Source: Brevundimonas sp. MYb52
GTDB lineage: Bacteria > Pseudomonadota > Alphaproteobacteria > Caulobacterales > Caulobacteraceae
Length of the DNA: 64,000 bases
Assembly (NCBI RefSeq): GCF_002979535.1
Contig: NZ_PCPB01000002.1
Coordinates: 186,001-250,000 of the forward strand
Reading direction: 5' to 3'
Below are positions 27,383 through 36,249 of this stretch, in pieces. Below the pieces are notes generated by a model that was given only the letters and a program-made list of their open reading frames with translations, was not told the origin of the DNA and searched no databases. Numbering within the stretch: the stretch's first letter is position 1; each line of letters opens with the position of its first letter. The translations under genes and the position numbers were made by a program.

Positions 27383-27874
27383 TCAGCAGGCTGGAATGCG
27401 CAGGCCCGACGGCAGGACGGTCGCATCGTCGCCGCAGGCCTGGTTGAGTTGACCCTGGGTCAGGCCGACCGCCCGCGCCAGTTGCGCGCCCGACAGGTTG
27501 GTTCCGCTGAGCTTGGCGCCGGACATGGTGGAGCCGTCCAGATAGGCGCCGACGAAGCTGGCGTTGGTCAGGTCCGCCCCGGCGAAGTTCGAACCGGAGA
27601 AGACGCCGCCATAGGCTTCCACATCGCGCATATCGGCGCGCGAGAACCGGGTCCGGTTCATGACGGTCAGGCTGAGGTCGGCCTGACGCAGGCGGGCGCC
27701 GGCCAGGTTGAGGCCGCGCACCTCCATGCCCGAGAAGTCGCCTTGGAACAGGTTGCAGCCGGGGCAGCTGGCGCCGCCGCGGACGCGGCTGATCTGCGAG
27801 GCGTTCTGAGCTACGGCGGGCAGGGCCGTAGCGGCGACCAGCGAGGCGACGAGTGCGATAGCGAGACGGTTCAT
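27383..27874 (-). CDS. Exported pentapeptide-repeat protein (small)
   Basis: The ATG at 27874 gives a 163-residue protein with a signal peptide (MNRLAIALVASLVAATALPAVAQ), a CPGC pair around residue 38, and about 16 pentapeptide repeats (GLNLAGARLRQADLS and onward). The cap LTQGQLNQACGDDATVLPSGLRIPAC nearly repeats that of the larger neighbour. The two genes are on the same strand about 65 bases apart, a diverged duplication with different repeat numbers. Function is unknown; the matching cysteines suggest disulfide-closed ends of the beta-helix. Confidence 0.84.
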   Translation of the reverse strand: MNRLAIALVASLVAATALPAVAQNASQISRVRGGASCPGCNLFQGDFSGMEVRGLNLAGARLRQADLSLTVMNRTRFSRADMRDVEAYGGVFSGSNFAGADLTNASFVGAYLDGSTMSGAKLSGTNLSGAQLARAVGLTQGQLNQACGDDATVLPSGLRIPAC

Positions 27875-27933
27875 GCGAAGACTCCGGGGCTTTGCCTCTG
27901 CCCAGCAAGAAGCGGGCCGAATGGAGGTTTGTC

Positions 27934-30594
27934 TCAACCCTGCATCTGCGGGGCCGCGCCGCAGGTGTCGCAGATCCAGCCCCCGCCGCGATTCTGCAGG
28001 CTGAAATCGCCGCAGGCCGGGCAGGCTACAGCCTCGGTCGGGGCAGAGTCGCGCGGTGTCTCCGCCTTGCGCCCAAATGGGACGACGACGAGGTTGTCGG
28101 GCGCCGCGCCACGGGCGAAGCCCTTGGAGATGAACCGGGCGGCGGGCACAGGCTCGGCGTCGTTCATCGCCGTCGCACCCAGGCCGTCGGGGTTGTTCTC
28201 GGGTTCGGCGTTGGCCAGTTCCTGTCGCTCCAGATAGGAGACGCCCAGTTCGCGGAAGATGTAGTCGAGGATCGAAGTCGCCGAGCGGATTGAATCATTG
28301 CCGGTGACGCGCCCGGCGGGCTCGAACCGGGTGAAGACGAAGGCATCGACGAACTCGTCCAGCGGCACGCCGTATTGCAGGCCGATCGAGATGGCGATGG
28401 CGAAGTTGTTCATCAGGCTGCGGAAGGCGGCGCCTTCCTTGTGCATGTCGATGAAGATCTCGCCCAGTTCGCCGTCTTCGTATTCGCCGGTGTGGATATA
28501 GACCTTGTGACCGCCGACGGCCGCCTTCTGGATATAGCCCTTGCGGCGGTCGGGCAGTTTGCGCCGGGTGCGGTCGCGCTCGATGACCTTTTCAACGACC
28601 CGTTCGACTGTCCTGGCCTCCGGCTCGGCGCGGCGCTGAACAGGAGTGTCGGGCTCGGGCAGATCCAGGTGGAAGTCGGCGGGGGCAGCGGCGCGATGCA
28701 GCACGACGGCACGGCGACCGTCGCGAGCGGCCTGGCCCAGGGCGCGGGCGGCTTGAAGCGGTCCGGCGCGCCAGTCGACCAATTTCGGCGTGACGTCGGG
28801 AGCGTCGCTGAAAGGTTCGATCGCACGGCGCAGTTCGGCGTCGAAGGCGGCTGGGTCGGCGGCCAAAAGGCCGCGCAGCACTTCGGGGGCTGCTTTCCAG
28901 TCGGACAGATCGGCGTGGCCGAAGGCTGCGGCGCGCGCCGCCTGTATGGCGGACGGGTCGAAGCCCAGGCGGGGAAGAAGGTCGGCGCCTTCTTCGACCG
29001 AAAGGCCCAGAACGTCCCCGATGAAGCCCGCATCCAGCACGGGCGGGGCAAAGGCGGCGGCAAGCTGGTCGCTTTGACTCAGGGCGAGTTCGACGGCTTC
29101 CAGTTCCACATCGGTGAAACCGAGGTCGCGCAGGGCTGAATGATTGATCCCTGGTGCGCCCATCAGGGTGCGACGGCCGAACAACTGACGTTCGGCGTCC
29201 TCCACGTCGCCGCCGGCGCGGGCGATGGCGCGGGCCAGGGCGGGGCGCAGGCGAGGTTCAGTCTCGCCATCCTCGGTCTGGAACAGGTCCGTGGCCGAAA
29301 ACGGCGAGGCGCCGAGGCGCAGGTCTAGGTCGGCGTCGCGCACGAACAGGCTGATGGCGGCATGGCGGCGGCCATGGCGCGACTGCAGGGTTTCGTCCTG
29401 GCCGCGCTCGCGAGCCAGGTGCGCGGCCTCGTCCTTGACCGCGTCCCATTCGGCGCAAGGGCCAAGGCGGGCGGCGATCTCGCTGGATGCGGCGCTGGCG
29501 ACGGCCGAGACGCGAGCGCCGACCGAGGCGGCATGGGTCGTGGCGTTCTCGGCGTCCCTGGCTAGGGACCAGTCGGCCAGGCCCGACAGGCCGATCGCAA
29601 TGGGACGGACGGCCTGACGACGCCGGGCGGACGCGGCGTCGGGACAGAAGGCGACAGAGGTTTCGATCTCGAGCGCGACGACGAGCAGGCGGGTCAGGTC
29701 CTCCAGGGCGTCGTCGAAAGCGTTCCCGCTCAGGGTCGCCAGTTGAGGAAGTTGCAGGGCCGCTCGGGCTTCCAACCCGGCGTCGGCCAGGGCTTCAGCG
29801 TCGTGCGGCGTGAAGGCCAGGGCCAGATCGCCTTCCAGCGCGGCTTCGGCCACGGCCAGGGCTTCGGGTCCGCCCGAAGCGATGTTGTCGCGCGCAGCCA
29901 GGACGGGCGTCACGGTTCGTGCAACGGGGACGGGCAGGGCGACGGCGAGGCTTTCGCCCTCGACGGCGCGGATGATGTCGGCGTCGTTTGCGCCGCAACG
30001 CCGGGCGATCAGGGCGGCGCGAGCCAGGGCCGGGTTGGCGGTAGGATCGGCGCAGGCCTCATGCGGGCCTTCGCAGCGGTTCACGGCCTCGGCGACGGCC
30101 TTCAAGGCTTCGGACAGGGCCTCGGCGGCGCGACCGGATAGGCGTTCGCCCCTTCGGGCGGCGGCCAGGTCGGCCAGACGGCGCGCGGCGCCGGGATCGC
30201 TGAGGGACAGGTAGGCGACGGCTGTGGGCGCGCGGTCGCCATTCGCGCCCGGTGCGGCGAGGCCCAGCAGCAGGACAGCCGTGAGTTCGTCGGCGAAGGT
30301 TGCTGCGTCGGCCGCGCTATCGAGCAGGCCCAGGGCGCGGCCCCATGCGCTGAGCCGATGCGCCCAGCGCTCGGCCGCGCCGTTCACGAAGGCGGCGTGA
30401 TCTTCATCCAGAGCGGCGGCGTCCTGGGGCAGGTCGACCGGCAGACCTTCGGCCCAGTCCAACCAGGCTTCAACCCGTGCGTCGGACCAGTCGGCGGGCG
30501 CCAGCGTCGGCGTCATGACGCCGGGGCGTTCGATCAGGCGGGGCTCCAGCGCCACGGCGGCGGCGAGCGGGGCGAAACGGGGCTTGATGCGCAT
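27934..30594 (-). CDS. Degenerate relative of vitamin B12-dependent (class II) ribonucleotide reductase NrdJ
   Basis: The ATG at 30594 (MRIKPRFAP, after GGAGACGTCTG) gives 886 residues aligning by eye with NrdJ along its length: an NrdJ-like N-terminus ending LAPADWS, a finger-loop region [14 protein letters not shown] followed by [12 protein letters not shown], and [22 protein letters not shown]. The C-terminal quarter is well conserved: [20 protein letters not shown], the TSCPD-type [18 protein letters not shown], and a CPACGD...CDTCG zinc ribbon. I cannot find the NPCGE catalytic motif, and the middle is Ala-rich and drifted. It is probably a non-catalytic paralogue: regulatory, structural or a decaying copy. 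Paired operator-like sites lie upstream, and an NDUFA12-type gene diverges from it. Confidence 0.75.
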   Translation of the reverse strand: MRIKPRFAPLAAAVALEPRLIERPGVMTPTLAPADWSDARVEAWLDWAEGLPVDLPQDAAALDEDHAAFVNGAAERWAHRLSAWGRALGLLDSAADAATFADELTAVLLLGLAAPGANGDRAPTAVAYLSLSDPGAARRLADLAAARRGERLSGRAAEALSEALKAVAEAVNRCEGPHEACADPTANPALARAALIARRCGANDADIIRAVEGESLAVALPVPVARTVTPVLAARDNIASGGPEALAVAEAALEGDLALAFTPHDAEALADAGLEARAALQLPQLATLSGNAFDDALEDLTRLLVVALEIETSVAFCPDAASARRRQAVRPIAIGLSGLADWSLARDAENATTHAASVGARVSAVASAASSEIAARLGPCAEWDAVKDEAAHLARERGQDETLQSRHGRRHAAISLFVRDADLDLRLGASPFSATDLFQTEDGETEPRLRPALARAIARAGGDVEDAERQLFGRRTLMGAPGINHSALRDLGFTDVELEAVELALSQSDQLAAAFAPPVLDAGFIGDVLGLSVEEGADLLPRLGFDPSAIQAARAAAFGHADLSDWKAAPEVLRGLLAADPAAFDAELRRAIEPFSDAPDVTPKLVDWRAGPLQAARALGQAARDGRRAVVLHRAAAPADFHLDLPEPDTPVQRRAEPEARTVERVVEKVIERDRTRRKLPDRRKGYIQKAAVGGHKVYIHTGEYEDGELGEIFIDMHKEGAAFRSLMNNFAIAISIGLQYGVPLDEFVDAFVFTRFEPAGRVTGNDSIRSATSILDYIFRELGVSYLERQELANAEPENNPDGLGATAMNDAEPVPAARFISKGFARGAAPDNLVVVPFGRKAETPRDSAPTEAVACPACGDFSLQNRGGGWICDTCGAAPQMQG

Positions 30595-30650
30595 CAGACG
30601 TCTCCGCGCGTGTCCTGATCGCGACATTAACGACGCCTCTAAAGGCGTTT

Positions 30651-30694
30651 CAATAAATCTTGGGGGCTTTGAGCGGGTTACCCCCAAGATGTTG
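30651..30694. promoter_or_regulatory. Paired operator-like inverted sites upstream of the NrdJ-like gene
   Basis: CCCCCAAGAT occurs at 30681-30690 and again, inverted, at 30657-30666: a perfect ten-base inverted repeat with 14 bases between. Each copy extends toward an AT-rich NrdR-like core (CAAGATGTTG at 30685; CAATAAATCTTG at 30651). NrdR boxes are paired about three helical turns apart upstream of ribonucleotide reductase genes. Assigning NrdR is an inference. Confidence 0.45.
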
Positions 30695-30812
30695 ATGTCC
30701 GGCAGCGATACCGGAAACCGGTCTCGGACTGGACGCGGGCGGCTGTGGTTTCTATGATCAGCCTGCGTCGCCGGACCTCCCTGGGCGACGGGATTCGAGT
30801 AGGTTCGACGAC

Positions 30813-31205
30813 GTGCTGAGCAAGATCTTCACCTGGTGGAACGGCGCCACGATCGGCACCCTGTTCACCGTCGGCAAACGCGGCCAGCTGGTCGGCACGG
30901 ACGAGTTCGGCAACCGCTATTACCAGTCGCGCGATAACGTCAGCTATGACGGCCGCAAGCGCCGCTGGGTCATCTATGACGGCTATGCCGAGGCGTCGAA
31001 GGTTCCGCCGGAATGGCAGGGCTGGCTGCGCTACACCTATGACGAGAGCCCGGTCGAGAAGCCGCTGCCGCGCCGTTCCTGGGAAAAGGATCACCTGCCC
31101 AACCTGACGGGCACGCCGATGGCGTGGCGTCCGCAGGGCTCGCTGGCCAACGAAGGCAAGCGTCCCGCCGCCACCGGCGACTATCAGGCCTGGAGCCCGG
31201 AATGA
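30813..31205 (+). CDS. NADH:ubiquinone oxidoreductase subunit of the NDUFA12 (B17.2) family
   Basis: NDUFA12-type proteins are supernumerary complex I subunits shared by mitochondria and alphaproteobacteria. The 130-residue protein begins at a GTG with [19 protein letters not shown]. It has the family core [17 protein letters not shown]...[29 protein letters not shown] and the end [21 protein letters not shown]. Its stop overlaps the next gene's start as ATGA, so it is coupled to the DUF2155 gene, an arrangement common in alphaproteobacteria. The main nuo genes are not in the window. Confidence 0.93.
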   Translation: MLSKIFTWWNGATIGTLFTVGKRGQLVGTDEFGNRYYQSRDNVSYDGRKRRWVIYDGYAEASKVPPEWQGWLRYTYDESPVEKPLPRRSWEKDHLPNLTGTPMAWRPQGSLANEGKRPAATGDYQAWSPE

Positions 31206-31894
31206 AACGACGCGTCCTGCTGATCGGCGTGGCCGTGGCGGGACTGACGGTCGCGGGCGCCGGCATGGCCAGCGCCCTGATGGACCTGCCGCAGGACGCT
31301 GTGCCGGTTCAGGACCCGGTCGGGGACCTGCTGCGCGACACCAACCGCACGCCGCTACAGAACCCGCAGGCGACGCCGCCGCAAACGCCGACGCCTGCGC
31401 CCGCGCAGGGGGCTGCGCCTTCGTCAGGGGCTCCGATCACGGCCCCCGGCACGCCCGTCGTGGTCGTGACGCCCGAAGCCGAGATCGCCGCCGTTCAAGA
31501 AGACGCCCCGCTTGAGGCCGAGGTCGAGGCGCCCAAGCCGGCGACCGAGCCCGCTGCTGTCCCTGGCCGTCGTCAGCGTCGGCCGGTGGCCGTCATCCAG
31601 GCGATCGACAAGGTGACGGCCGAATCCATGCGGTTCGAGGTCGAGGTCGGCGGTCGTCCGGTTCGCTTCAACAAGACTCTGATCTTCAGCGTCCGCGCCT
31701 GCGAGGTCTCGGCCTCTGACGAGCAGACCGAGGACGCCATCGCCTATCTGGAGGTCGGGGTTCAGCCGCGGGGCATCGCCGTGCCGACCGAGGCGCGCCA
31801 GATCTTCAAGGGCTGGATGTTCGCCTCATCGCCGGCCGTCAGCGGCCTGCAACACCCGATCTACGACGCCTGGGTGGTCGGCTGTAAGGCATAG
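31202..31894 (+). CDS. DUF2155 domain protein, exported
   Basis: The 230-residue protein starts with a signal or anchor sequence ([25 protein letters not shown]), then has a Pro/Ala/Glu-rich linker of about 100 residues. A C-terminal DUF2155 domain spans about 125-230: [36 protein letters not shown], and [28 protein letters not shown]. Two cysteines in the domain (RAC and VGC) could pair. The function of DUF2155 is unknown. It overlaps the NDUFA12-type gene (ATGA), and its last 34 bases overlap the 3' end of aat on the other strand. Confidence 0.88.
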   Translation: MKRRVLLIGVAVAGLTVAGAGMASALMDLPQDAVPVQDPVGDLLRDTNRTPLQNPQATPPQTPTPAPAQGAAPSSGAPITAPGTPVVVVTPEAEIAAVQEDAPLEAEVEAPKPATEPAAVPGRRQRRPVAVIQAIDKVTAESMRFEVEVGGRPVRFNKTLIFSVRACEVSASDEQTEDAIAYLEVGVQPRGIAVPTEARQIFKGWMFASSPAVSGLQHPIYDAWVVGCKA

Positions 31895-32556
31895 GCCACG
31901 GCCTGTGCGCCCGTCAGGGGCGCGGACAGGGCTGATTTGTCAGGCGTCAGACGCAGGGCGGGCTTGAGCAGCCGCAAATAGGCCGCCTGCGGCGTCTCCA
32001 CCGCGCCGAACTGGCTGAGGTGCTCGGTCAGGAACTGGGCATCCAGCAGGCTCCATCCGCCCCTCCGCAGTCGCGCCACCAGATGCACCAGGGCGACCTT
32101 CGACGCATCGCGCACCCGGCTGAACATGCTCTCGCCGAAGAAGGCGCCGCCCAGCGTCACCCCATAGAGCCCGCCGACCAGGACCTCGTCCTGCCAGCAT
32201 TCCAGGCTGTGGGCGTGGCCGCGTGCGTGAAGCTCCAGATAGAGGCGGCGGATCGGATCATTGATCCAGGTGTCCTCGCGCCCCGGCATGGGGGCGGCGC
32301 AGGCGTCGAGGACGGCGGCGAAGGCCGTGTCGACGCGCACCTGAAACGACTGGCCCCGAACGGTGCGGCGCAGGCGCGTGGGAATGTGGAAGCGATCCAG
32401 CGGTACGACGCCCCGCTGGTCCGGCTCGACCAGAAAGACACGCGGATCGTCGCGGTCCTCGGCCATCGGAAAGACGCCGCGAGCGTAGCAGGCCAGCAAC
32501 TCCTCGGGTCCGAAGACGCTGGAGGGGCTGCTGGCGCTGAACTCGGGTTCGTCCAA
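31861..32556 (-). CDS. aat: Leucyl/phenylalanyl-tRNA-protein transferase
   Basis: Aat adds Leu or Phe to N-terminal Lys/Arg of proteins, marking them for ClpS/ClpAP degradation. The 231-residue protein has [20 protein letters not shown] at the start, [20 protein letters not shown], then [52 protein letters not shown], and [25 protein letters not shown], all standard for the family. It lies six bases downstream of accC in aroQ-accB-accC-aat and runs into the DUF2155 gene tail to tail. Confidence 0.96.
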   Translation of the reverse strand: MDEPEFSASSPSSVFGPEELLACYARGVFPMAEDRDDPRVFLVEPDQRGVVPLDRFHIPTRLRRTVRGQSFQVRVDTAFAAVLDACAAPMPGREDTWINDPIRRLYLELHARGHAHSLECWQDEVLVGGLYGVTLGGAFFGESMFSRVRDASKVALVHLVARLRRGGWSLLDAQFLTEHLSQFGAVETPQAAYLRLLKPALRLTPDKSALSAPLTGAQAVAYALQPTTQAS

Positions 32557-32562
32557 GAGAGG

Positions 32563-33915
32563 TTAGGCCTTGGCCTTCTGGGCGGCGGCCCATTTTTCCA
32601 GCCAGTGGATGTCGTAGTCGCCCGACAGGATGTCGGGTTCCTGCAACAGCTTCTGGAACAGGGGGATGGTGGTGTCGACGCCGCCGATGACCATCTCGCC
32701 CAGCGAACGCTTGAGGCGGGCCAGGGCTTCCTCGCGGTCGCGACCGTGGACGATCAGCTTGCCGATCAGGCTGTCGTAGTAGGGCGGGATCGAATAGCCG
32801 GCGTAGATGGCGCTATCCAGACGCACGCCCAGGCCGCCAGGGGCGTGGAAGTCGGTGATCGTGCCCGGCGACGGGGTGAAGGTCTCGGCGTTCTCGGCGT
32901 TGATCCGCACTTCGATGGCGTGGCCTTCGAAATGGATGTCGTCCTGGGTGAAGGACAGCGGCAGGCCGGCGGCGATGCGCACCTGTTCGCGGACCAGATC
33001 GACGCCCGTGATCATTTCCGTGACCGGATGTTCGACCTGCAGACGGGTGTTCATCTCGATGAAGAAGAACTCGCCGTCTTCCCACAGGAACTCGATGGTG
33101 CCGACGCCCAGGTAGCCGATGGCGGCGATGGCCTTGTTGACCGTCTCGCCGATCTTCTTGCGACCCTCGGCCGAAAGGGCGGGCGAGGGGGCCTCTTCCA
33201 GCACCTTCTGGTGGCGGCGTTGCAGCGAGCAGTCGCGTTCGCCCAGGTGGACGACGTTGCCGTGGCTGTCGGCGATGACCTGGATCTCGATGTGGCGCGG
33301 CTTCTGGAGGTAGCGCTCCATATAGACGGCGCCGTTGCCGAAGGCGGCCTTGGCCTCGGTCTGGGCCGTCTGCACGGCCTCGACCAGATCGTCAGCGGTC
33401 AGGGCGACCTTCATGCCGCGACCGCCGCCGCCGGCGGCGGCCTTGACGATCAGGGGGAAGCCGATGGTCTTGGACGCCTCGATGGCGGCCTCGACGGTTT
33501 CCACTTCGCCGTCAGAGCCGGGGACGACGGGGATGCCCGCCTCCATGACCGTCTTCTTGGCGGTGATCTTGTCGCCCATGACCCGGATGTGCTCAGGCTT
33601 GGGACCGATGAAGGTCAGGCCGTGGGCCTCGATGATCTCGGCGAAGCGGGCGTTTTCCGACAGGAAGCCATAGCCCGGGTGGATCGCTTGGGCGCCGGTG
33701 ATTTCCGCCGCCGCGATGATCTGCGGGATGTTCAGATAGGACTTGGCCGCCGGCGCGGGGCCGATGCAGACGCTTTCGTCGGCCAGGCGCACCCACATGG
33801 CGCCGCGGTCGGCTTCGGAGTGTACGGCGACGGTGGAGATGCCCATCTCCTTGCACGCCCGGTGGATGCGCAGGGCGATTTCGCCGCGGTTGGCGATCAG
33901 GACCTTGGTGAACAT
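32563..33915 (-). CDS. accC: Acetyl-CoA carboxylase, biotin carboxylase subunit
   Basis: AccC carboxylates the biotin of AccB with ATP and bicarbonate, the first half-reaction of malonyl-CoA synthesis. The 450-residue protein shows the N-terminal [22 protein letters not shown], the ATP-grasp glycine loop [30 protein letters not shown], and the active-site segment [21 protein letters not shown]. It follows accB by eight bases and precedes aat. Confidence 0.97.
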   Translation of the reverse strand: MFTKVLIANRGEIALRIHRACKEMGISTVAVHSEADRGAMWVRLADESVCIGPAPAAKSYLNIPQIIAAAEITGAQAIHPGYGFLSENARFAEIIEAHGLTFIGPKPEHIRVMGDKITAKKTVMEAGIPVVPGSDGEVETVEAAIEASKTIGFPLIVKAAAGGGGRGMKVALTADDLVEAVQTAQTEAKAAFGNGAVYMERYLQKPRHIEIQVIADSHGNVVHLGERDCSLQRRHQKVLEEAPSPALSAEGRKKIGETVNKAIAAIGYLGVGTIEFLWEDGEFFFIEMNTRLQVEHPVTEMITGVDLVREQVRIAAGLPLSFTQDDIHFEGHAIEVRINAENAETFTPSPGTITDFHAPGGLGVRLDSAIYAGYSIPPYYDSLIGKLIVHGRDREEALARLKRSLGEMVIGGVDTTIPLFQKLLQEPDILSGDYDIHWLEKWAAAQKAKA

Positions 33916-33923
33916 ATCCGGTC

Positions 33924-34415
33924 TCAGGCTTCCAGCAGGACCAGAGCTTCGCCGAACTCGACCGGCTGGGCGTCGCCCACCAGGATTTCCGACACCACGC
34001 CGTCACGCGGGGCCTGGATCGGGTTCATGGTCTTCATGGCTTCTACGATCAGCAGGGTCTGGCCCTTCTTGACCTTGTCGCCCGGCTTCACGAACTGCGG
34101 GGCTTCCGGCGAGGGCTGCAGGTAGGCGGTGCCGACCATCGGCGACTTCACCTCTTCGCCCTTGCGCGAGACGATGGTGGCCGGGTCCGACGGCATCGAG
34201 GCCGGGGCGGCAGCGGCGGGCGCGGCGTGCGCGACCGGGGCGGCGGCGTACTGGATCGGCGCAGCCGCCGTCATGGTGACTTCACGGGCGACGCGGATAC
34301 GCAGTTCGCCGCGCTCGACCTCGATTTCCGTCAGGTCGGTTTCGTTCAGGATGTCGGCCAGGCTGCGGATCAGGCCGGCGTCGATGCCTTCGTTCTTGTG
34401 CTTGTCGTCGGACAT
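33924..34415 (-). CDS. accB: Biotin carboxyl carrier protein of acetyl-CoA carboxylase
   Basis: AccB carries carboxybiotin between AccC and the AccAD carboxyltransferase. From the ATG at 34415, preceded by AAGAGAGACAG, the product is 163 residues. An N-terminal helix pair is followed by an Ala/Pro-rich linker (about 65-85). The biotinyl domain has [19 protein letters not shown] and the biotinylated Lys in [10 protein letters not shown]. The open frame extends upstream across the end of aroQ, but only this start gives the family N-terminus. It lies between aroQ and accC. Confidence 0.96.
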   Translation of the reverse strand: MSDDKHKNEGIDAGLIRSLADILNETDLTEIEVERGELRIRVAREVTMTAAAPIQYAAAPVAHAAPAAAAPASMPSDPATIVSRKGEEVKSPMVGTAYLQPSPEAPQFVKPGDKVKKGQTLLIVEAMKTMNPIQAPRDGVVSEILVGDAQPVEFGEALVLLEA

Positions 34416-34429
34416 GGTTCTGTCTCTCT

Positions 34430-34903
34430 TTAGATCTTGGGCGAACGAGCCCCGGCCTTGGCGCGTTCCCGCGCAAGCCGAAGGGCGGCCTTGACGGCCA
34501 GTTCGTAGCTGTGGGGGCCGAAGCCCGAAATGACGCCGGTCGCAACCAGCGAAACATAGGAATGACGCCGGAAGTCCTCGCGCGCGGCGGGGTTCGACAG
34601 GTGGCATTCGACGACGGGCGCGCTGAGCGTCTTCAACGCATCCAGCAGGGCGACCGAGGTGTGGGTGAAGGCGGCGGGATTGATCACCAGGGCGTCGGCC
34701 TCAAGGCGCGCCTCATGGATCCAGTCGACCAACTGGCCTTCGTGATTGGATTGCTTGAACACCACGCGCGCGCCGTCGGCCGCCGCTTCGCACATCGCGT
34801 GGACGTCAGCCAGGGTCTCATGGCCATAGATGTCCGGCTCCCGAACCCCGAGAAGGTTCAGGTTGGGGCCGTTCAGGACATAGAGGGTCAGGGTTTCGGG
34901 CAT
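34430..34903 (-). CDS. aroQ: 3-dehydroquinate dehydratase, type II
   Basis: AroQ dehydrates 3-dehydroquinate to 3-dehydroshikimate in aromatic amino acid synthesis. The 157-residue protein has the type II signature [25 protein letters not shown] with the catalytic Tyr of PDIYG, then [16 protein letters not shown] and [21 protein letters not shown] with the catalytic His and Arg. It opens aroQ-accB-accC-aat, a pairing seen widely in proteobacteria. Confidence 0.96.
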   Translation of the reverse strand: MPETLTLYVLNGPNLNLLGVREPDIYGHETLADVHAMCEAAADGARVVFKQSNHEGQLVDWIHEARLEADALVINPAAFTHTSVALLDALKTLSAPVVECHLSNPAAREDFRRHSYVSLVATGVISGFGPHSYELAVKAALRLARERAKAGARSPKI

Positions 34904-35068
34904 TCGCTCGCAAAACAGGCGCGCAGCCGCGCGGAATCGAGCGCGCGTTGTAGCTCAGGTGTGGCGCGGCGCAAAGCGGGTGGTTGAAAAGGTTGACGCA
35001 GGGGCGGGTTGGCGGATGGGGCTGAGAAGAGTGTTGGAGCGGGCGGCTTGAATGGCGGCTAAGGGTGG

Positions 35069-35467
35069 CTAGCGGACATCAGCGAGCCGCGCGTCGTAGT
35101 TTTTCACATAGTCGAGTGGAAAGGCGTCCAGAATCTCACTCGTGTCGGCCTGGGCCAGATACAGAACCCATCGCTCGCCTGAGGACGGCAAAGGGGTCTG
35201 GCCGCACCCATCGCTGCTCAGCGTGGTCGTGAATTCGAATGTCGGTCGACTTGCGGTTCGTTCCACTTCCGGCGTGATCTCTGCGACGACCCGCCAAGTG
35301 TTCCAGCCGGGCGCCTCAACACGCTCTGCATGGCTCACTGTTGCTACGATAATCATCCGTTGAGCCAACTCATCGGCACGCGGCACTCTCATCCGGCAGG
35401 CCATAGCGTCAGTCGCAGTGCCGAGAGCACAGGCGGCAACGAGGAATGCGGGCAGTAGAGGTCGCAT
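35069..35467 (-). CDS. Small secreted protein of unknown function
   Basis: From the ATG at 35467, which follows AGGAG, the product is 132 residues with a signal peptide (MRPLLPAFLVAACALGTATDAMA). The mature part starts with Cys in CRMRVP. It continues MIIVATVSHAERVEAPGWNTWRVVAEITPE, has a second Cys in SSDGCGQTP, then ERWVLYLAQ. A leading Cys, an Ile/Val-Ala strand, a CG motif and a final strand reading 'WVLYL' recall small NTR/TIMP-like folds, but this is only a resemblance. It has no operon partner: a long inverted repeat lies upstream and aroQ is 166 bases beyond its 3' end. Confidence 0.7.
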   Translation of the reverse strand: MRPLLPAFLVAACALGTATDAMACRMRVPRADELAQRMIIVATVSHAERVEAPGWNTWRVVAEITPEVERTASRPTFEFTTTLSSDGCGQTPLPSSGERWVLYLAQADTSEILDAFPLDYVKNYDARLADVR

Positions 35468-35857
35468 GGTAGAAACTCCTGAGCTCGCCACACCATAAGC
35501 AGACCTCTGGAACGTCGCCAACGGGTCGAAAGCGGAGCTCCCTAGAGCGGCGTTTTCTCCCTTTTCGTCATCCTCCGGCAAGCCGCCTCTTCGCGGCGCA
35601 GACCGGGGGACCCAGCGGCGCCGAAGGCGATCTGTCGACCATCATCTGCGCGACAGGTTCGCGCTCTCGCGCGCCGCTGGGTCCCCCGGTCTCGCTGCGC
35701 TCGCCGGAGGATGACGAAAGCGAAAGCGCGCACCAACGTCCACTTTGGGTCGATTGCGGATATTGGCTCTGGGATTTGATGTCTCGGACCTGAACCCCCA
35801 TTATCCGCGCCACTTGAGAGAGGCTCGGCCTCCGCGCGCACCCTTGGAGCGAACAGT
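35468..35857. other. Intergenic stretch upstream of thiS
   Basis: About 390 bases with no supportable gene. It contains the short leader of the secreted-protein gene, then a long inverted repeat (35566-35716), then about 140 bases before thiS. I looked for a TPP riboswitch and found no CTGAGA or GAACCTGATC-type core. Confidence 0.6.
35566..35716. repeat. Long inverted repeat in intergenic space (element 2)
   Basis: The outer arms CGTCATCCTCCGGC / GCCGGAGGATGACG and the inner arms GACCGGGGGACCCAGCGGCGC / GCGCCGCTGGGTCCCCCGGTC are perfect inverted repeats. The left arm carries about ten extra bases between its two parts. The loop holds its own small pair (CTGTCG / CGACAG). It differs in sequence from the other five elements. 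Confidence 0.85.
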
Positions 35858-36055
35858 TTGCGTATCGAAGTCAACGGCGAGGCGCGGGACACCGCCGCCA
35901 CGACCATTCTGGGCCTGGTTCAGGAGCTGTCGCTGGACCCCAAGAAGGTGGCGGTCGAGCGCAATCTGGAGATCGTGCCGCGCTCGCTGCACGGCGAAAC
36001 GGCGCTGGCCGAGGGCGACAAGATCGAGCTGGTGCAGTTCGTGGGCGGCGGCTGA
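35858..36055 (+). CDS. thiS: Sulfur carrier protein ThiS
   Basis: ThiS carries sulfur as a C-terminal thiocarboxylate for thiazole ring formation by ThiG. The 65-residue ubiquitin-fold protein starts at a TTG (RIEVNGEARDT), has TTILGLVQELSLDPKKVAVERNLEIVPRS, and ends LVQFVGGG. The usual terminus is Gly-Gly; here there is one extra glycine before the stop. thiG follows 195 bases downstream on the same strand, with a perfect long inverted repeat in the gap. Confidence 0.92.
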   Translation: MRIEVNGEARDTAATTILGLVQELSLDPKKVAVERNLEIVPRSLHGETALAEGDKIELVQFVGGG

Positions 36056-36073
36056 GGCGTCCTTGAACACCGC

Positions 36074-36173
36074 TCATCCCGGCGGACGCCGGGATCCAGT
36101 CCTTTGGCGACAGGCGCGGCGCTTTCTGGCTGTGTGTGGGGTTCTCACTGGATCCCGGCGTCCGCCGGGATGA
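36074..36173. repeat. Perfect 27-base inverted repeat between thiS and thiG (element 3)
   Basis: Bases 36074-36100 and 36147-36173 are exact reverse complements over 27 positions, with 46 bases between. Each arm also contains a short palindrome (CCCGGCGGACGCCGGG). It would form a long hairpin in a thiS-thiG transcript, which could terminate, stabilise or process it. Confidence 0.9.
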
Positions 36174-36249
36174 ACGGGAAGGGGAGCGGGGCTTATCAAA
36201 TCCCGCAACGGCGCTTCCCCCCGGCGCATGGCGGCGCTAGGTCAGGAGC

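Noticed and set aside
35717..35857. Possible TPP riboswitch before thiS
   Set aside because: None of the conserved THI-box sequences is present.
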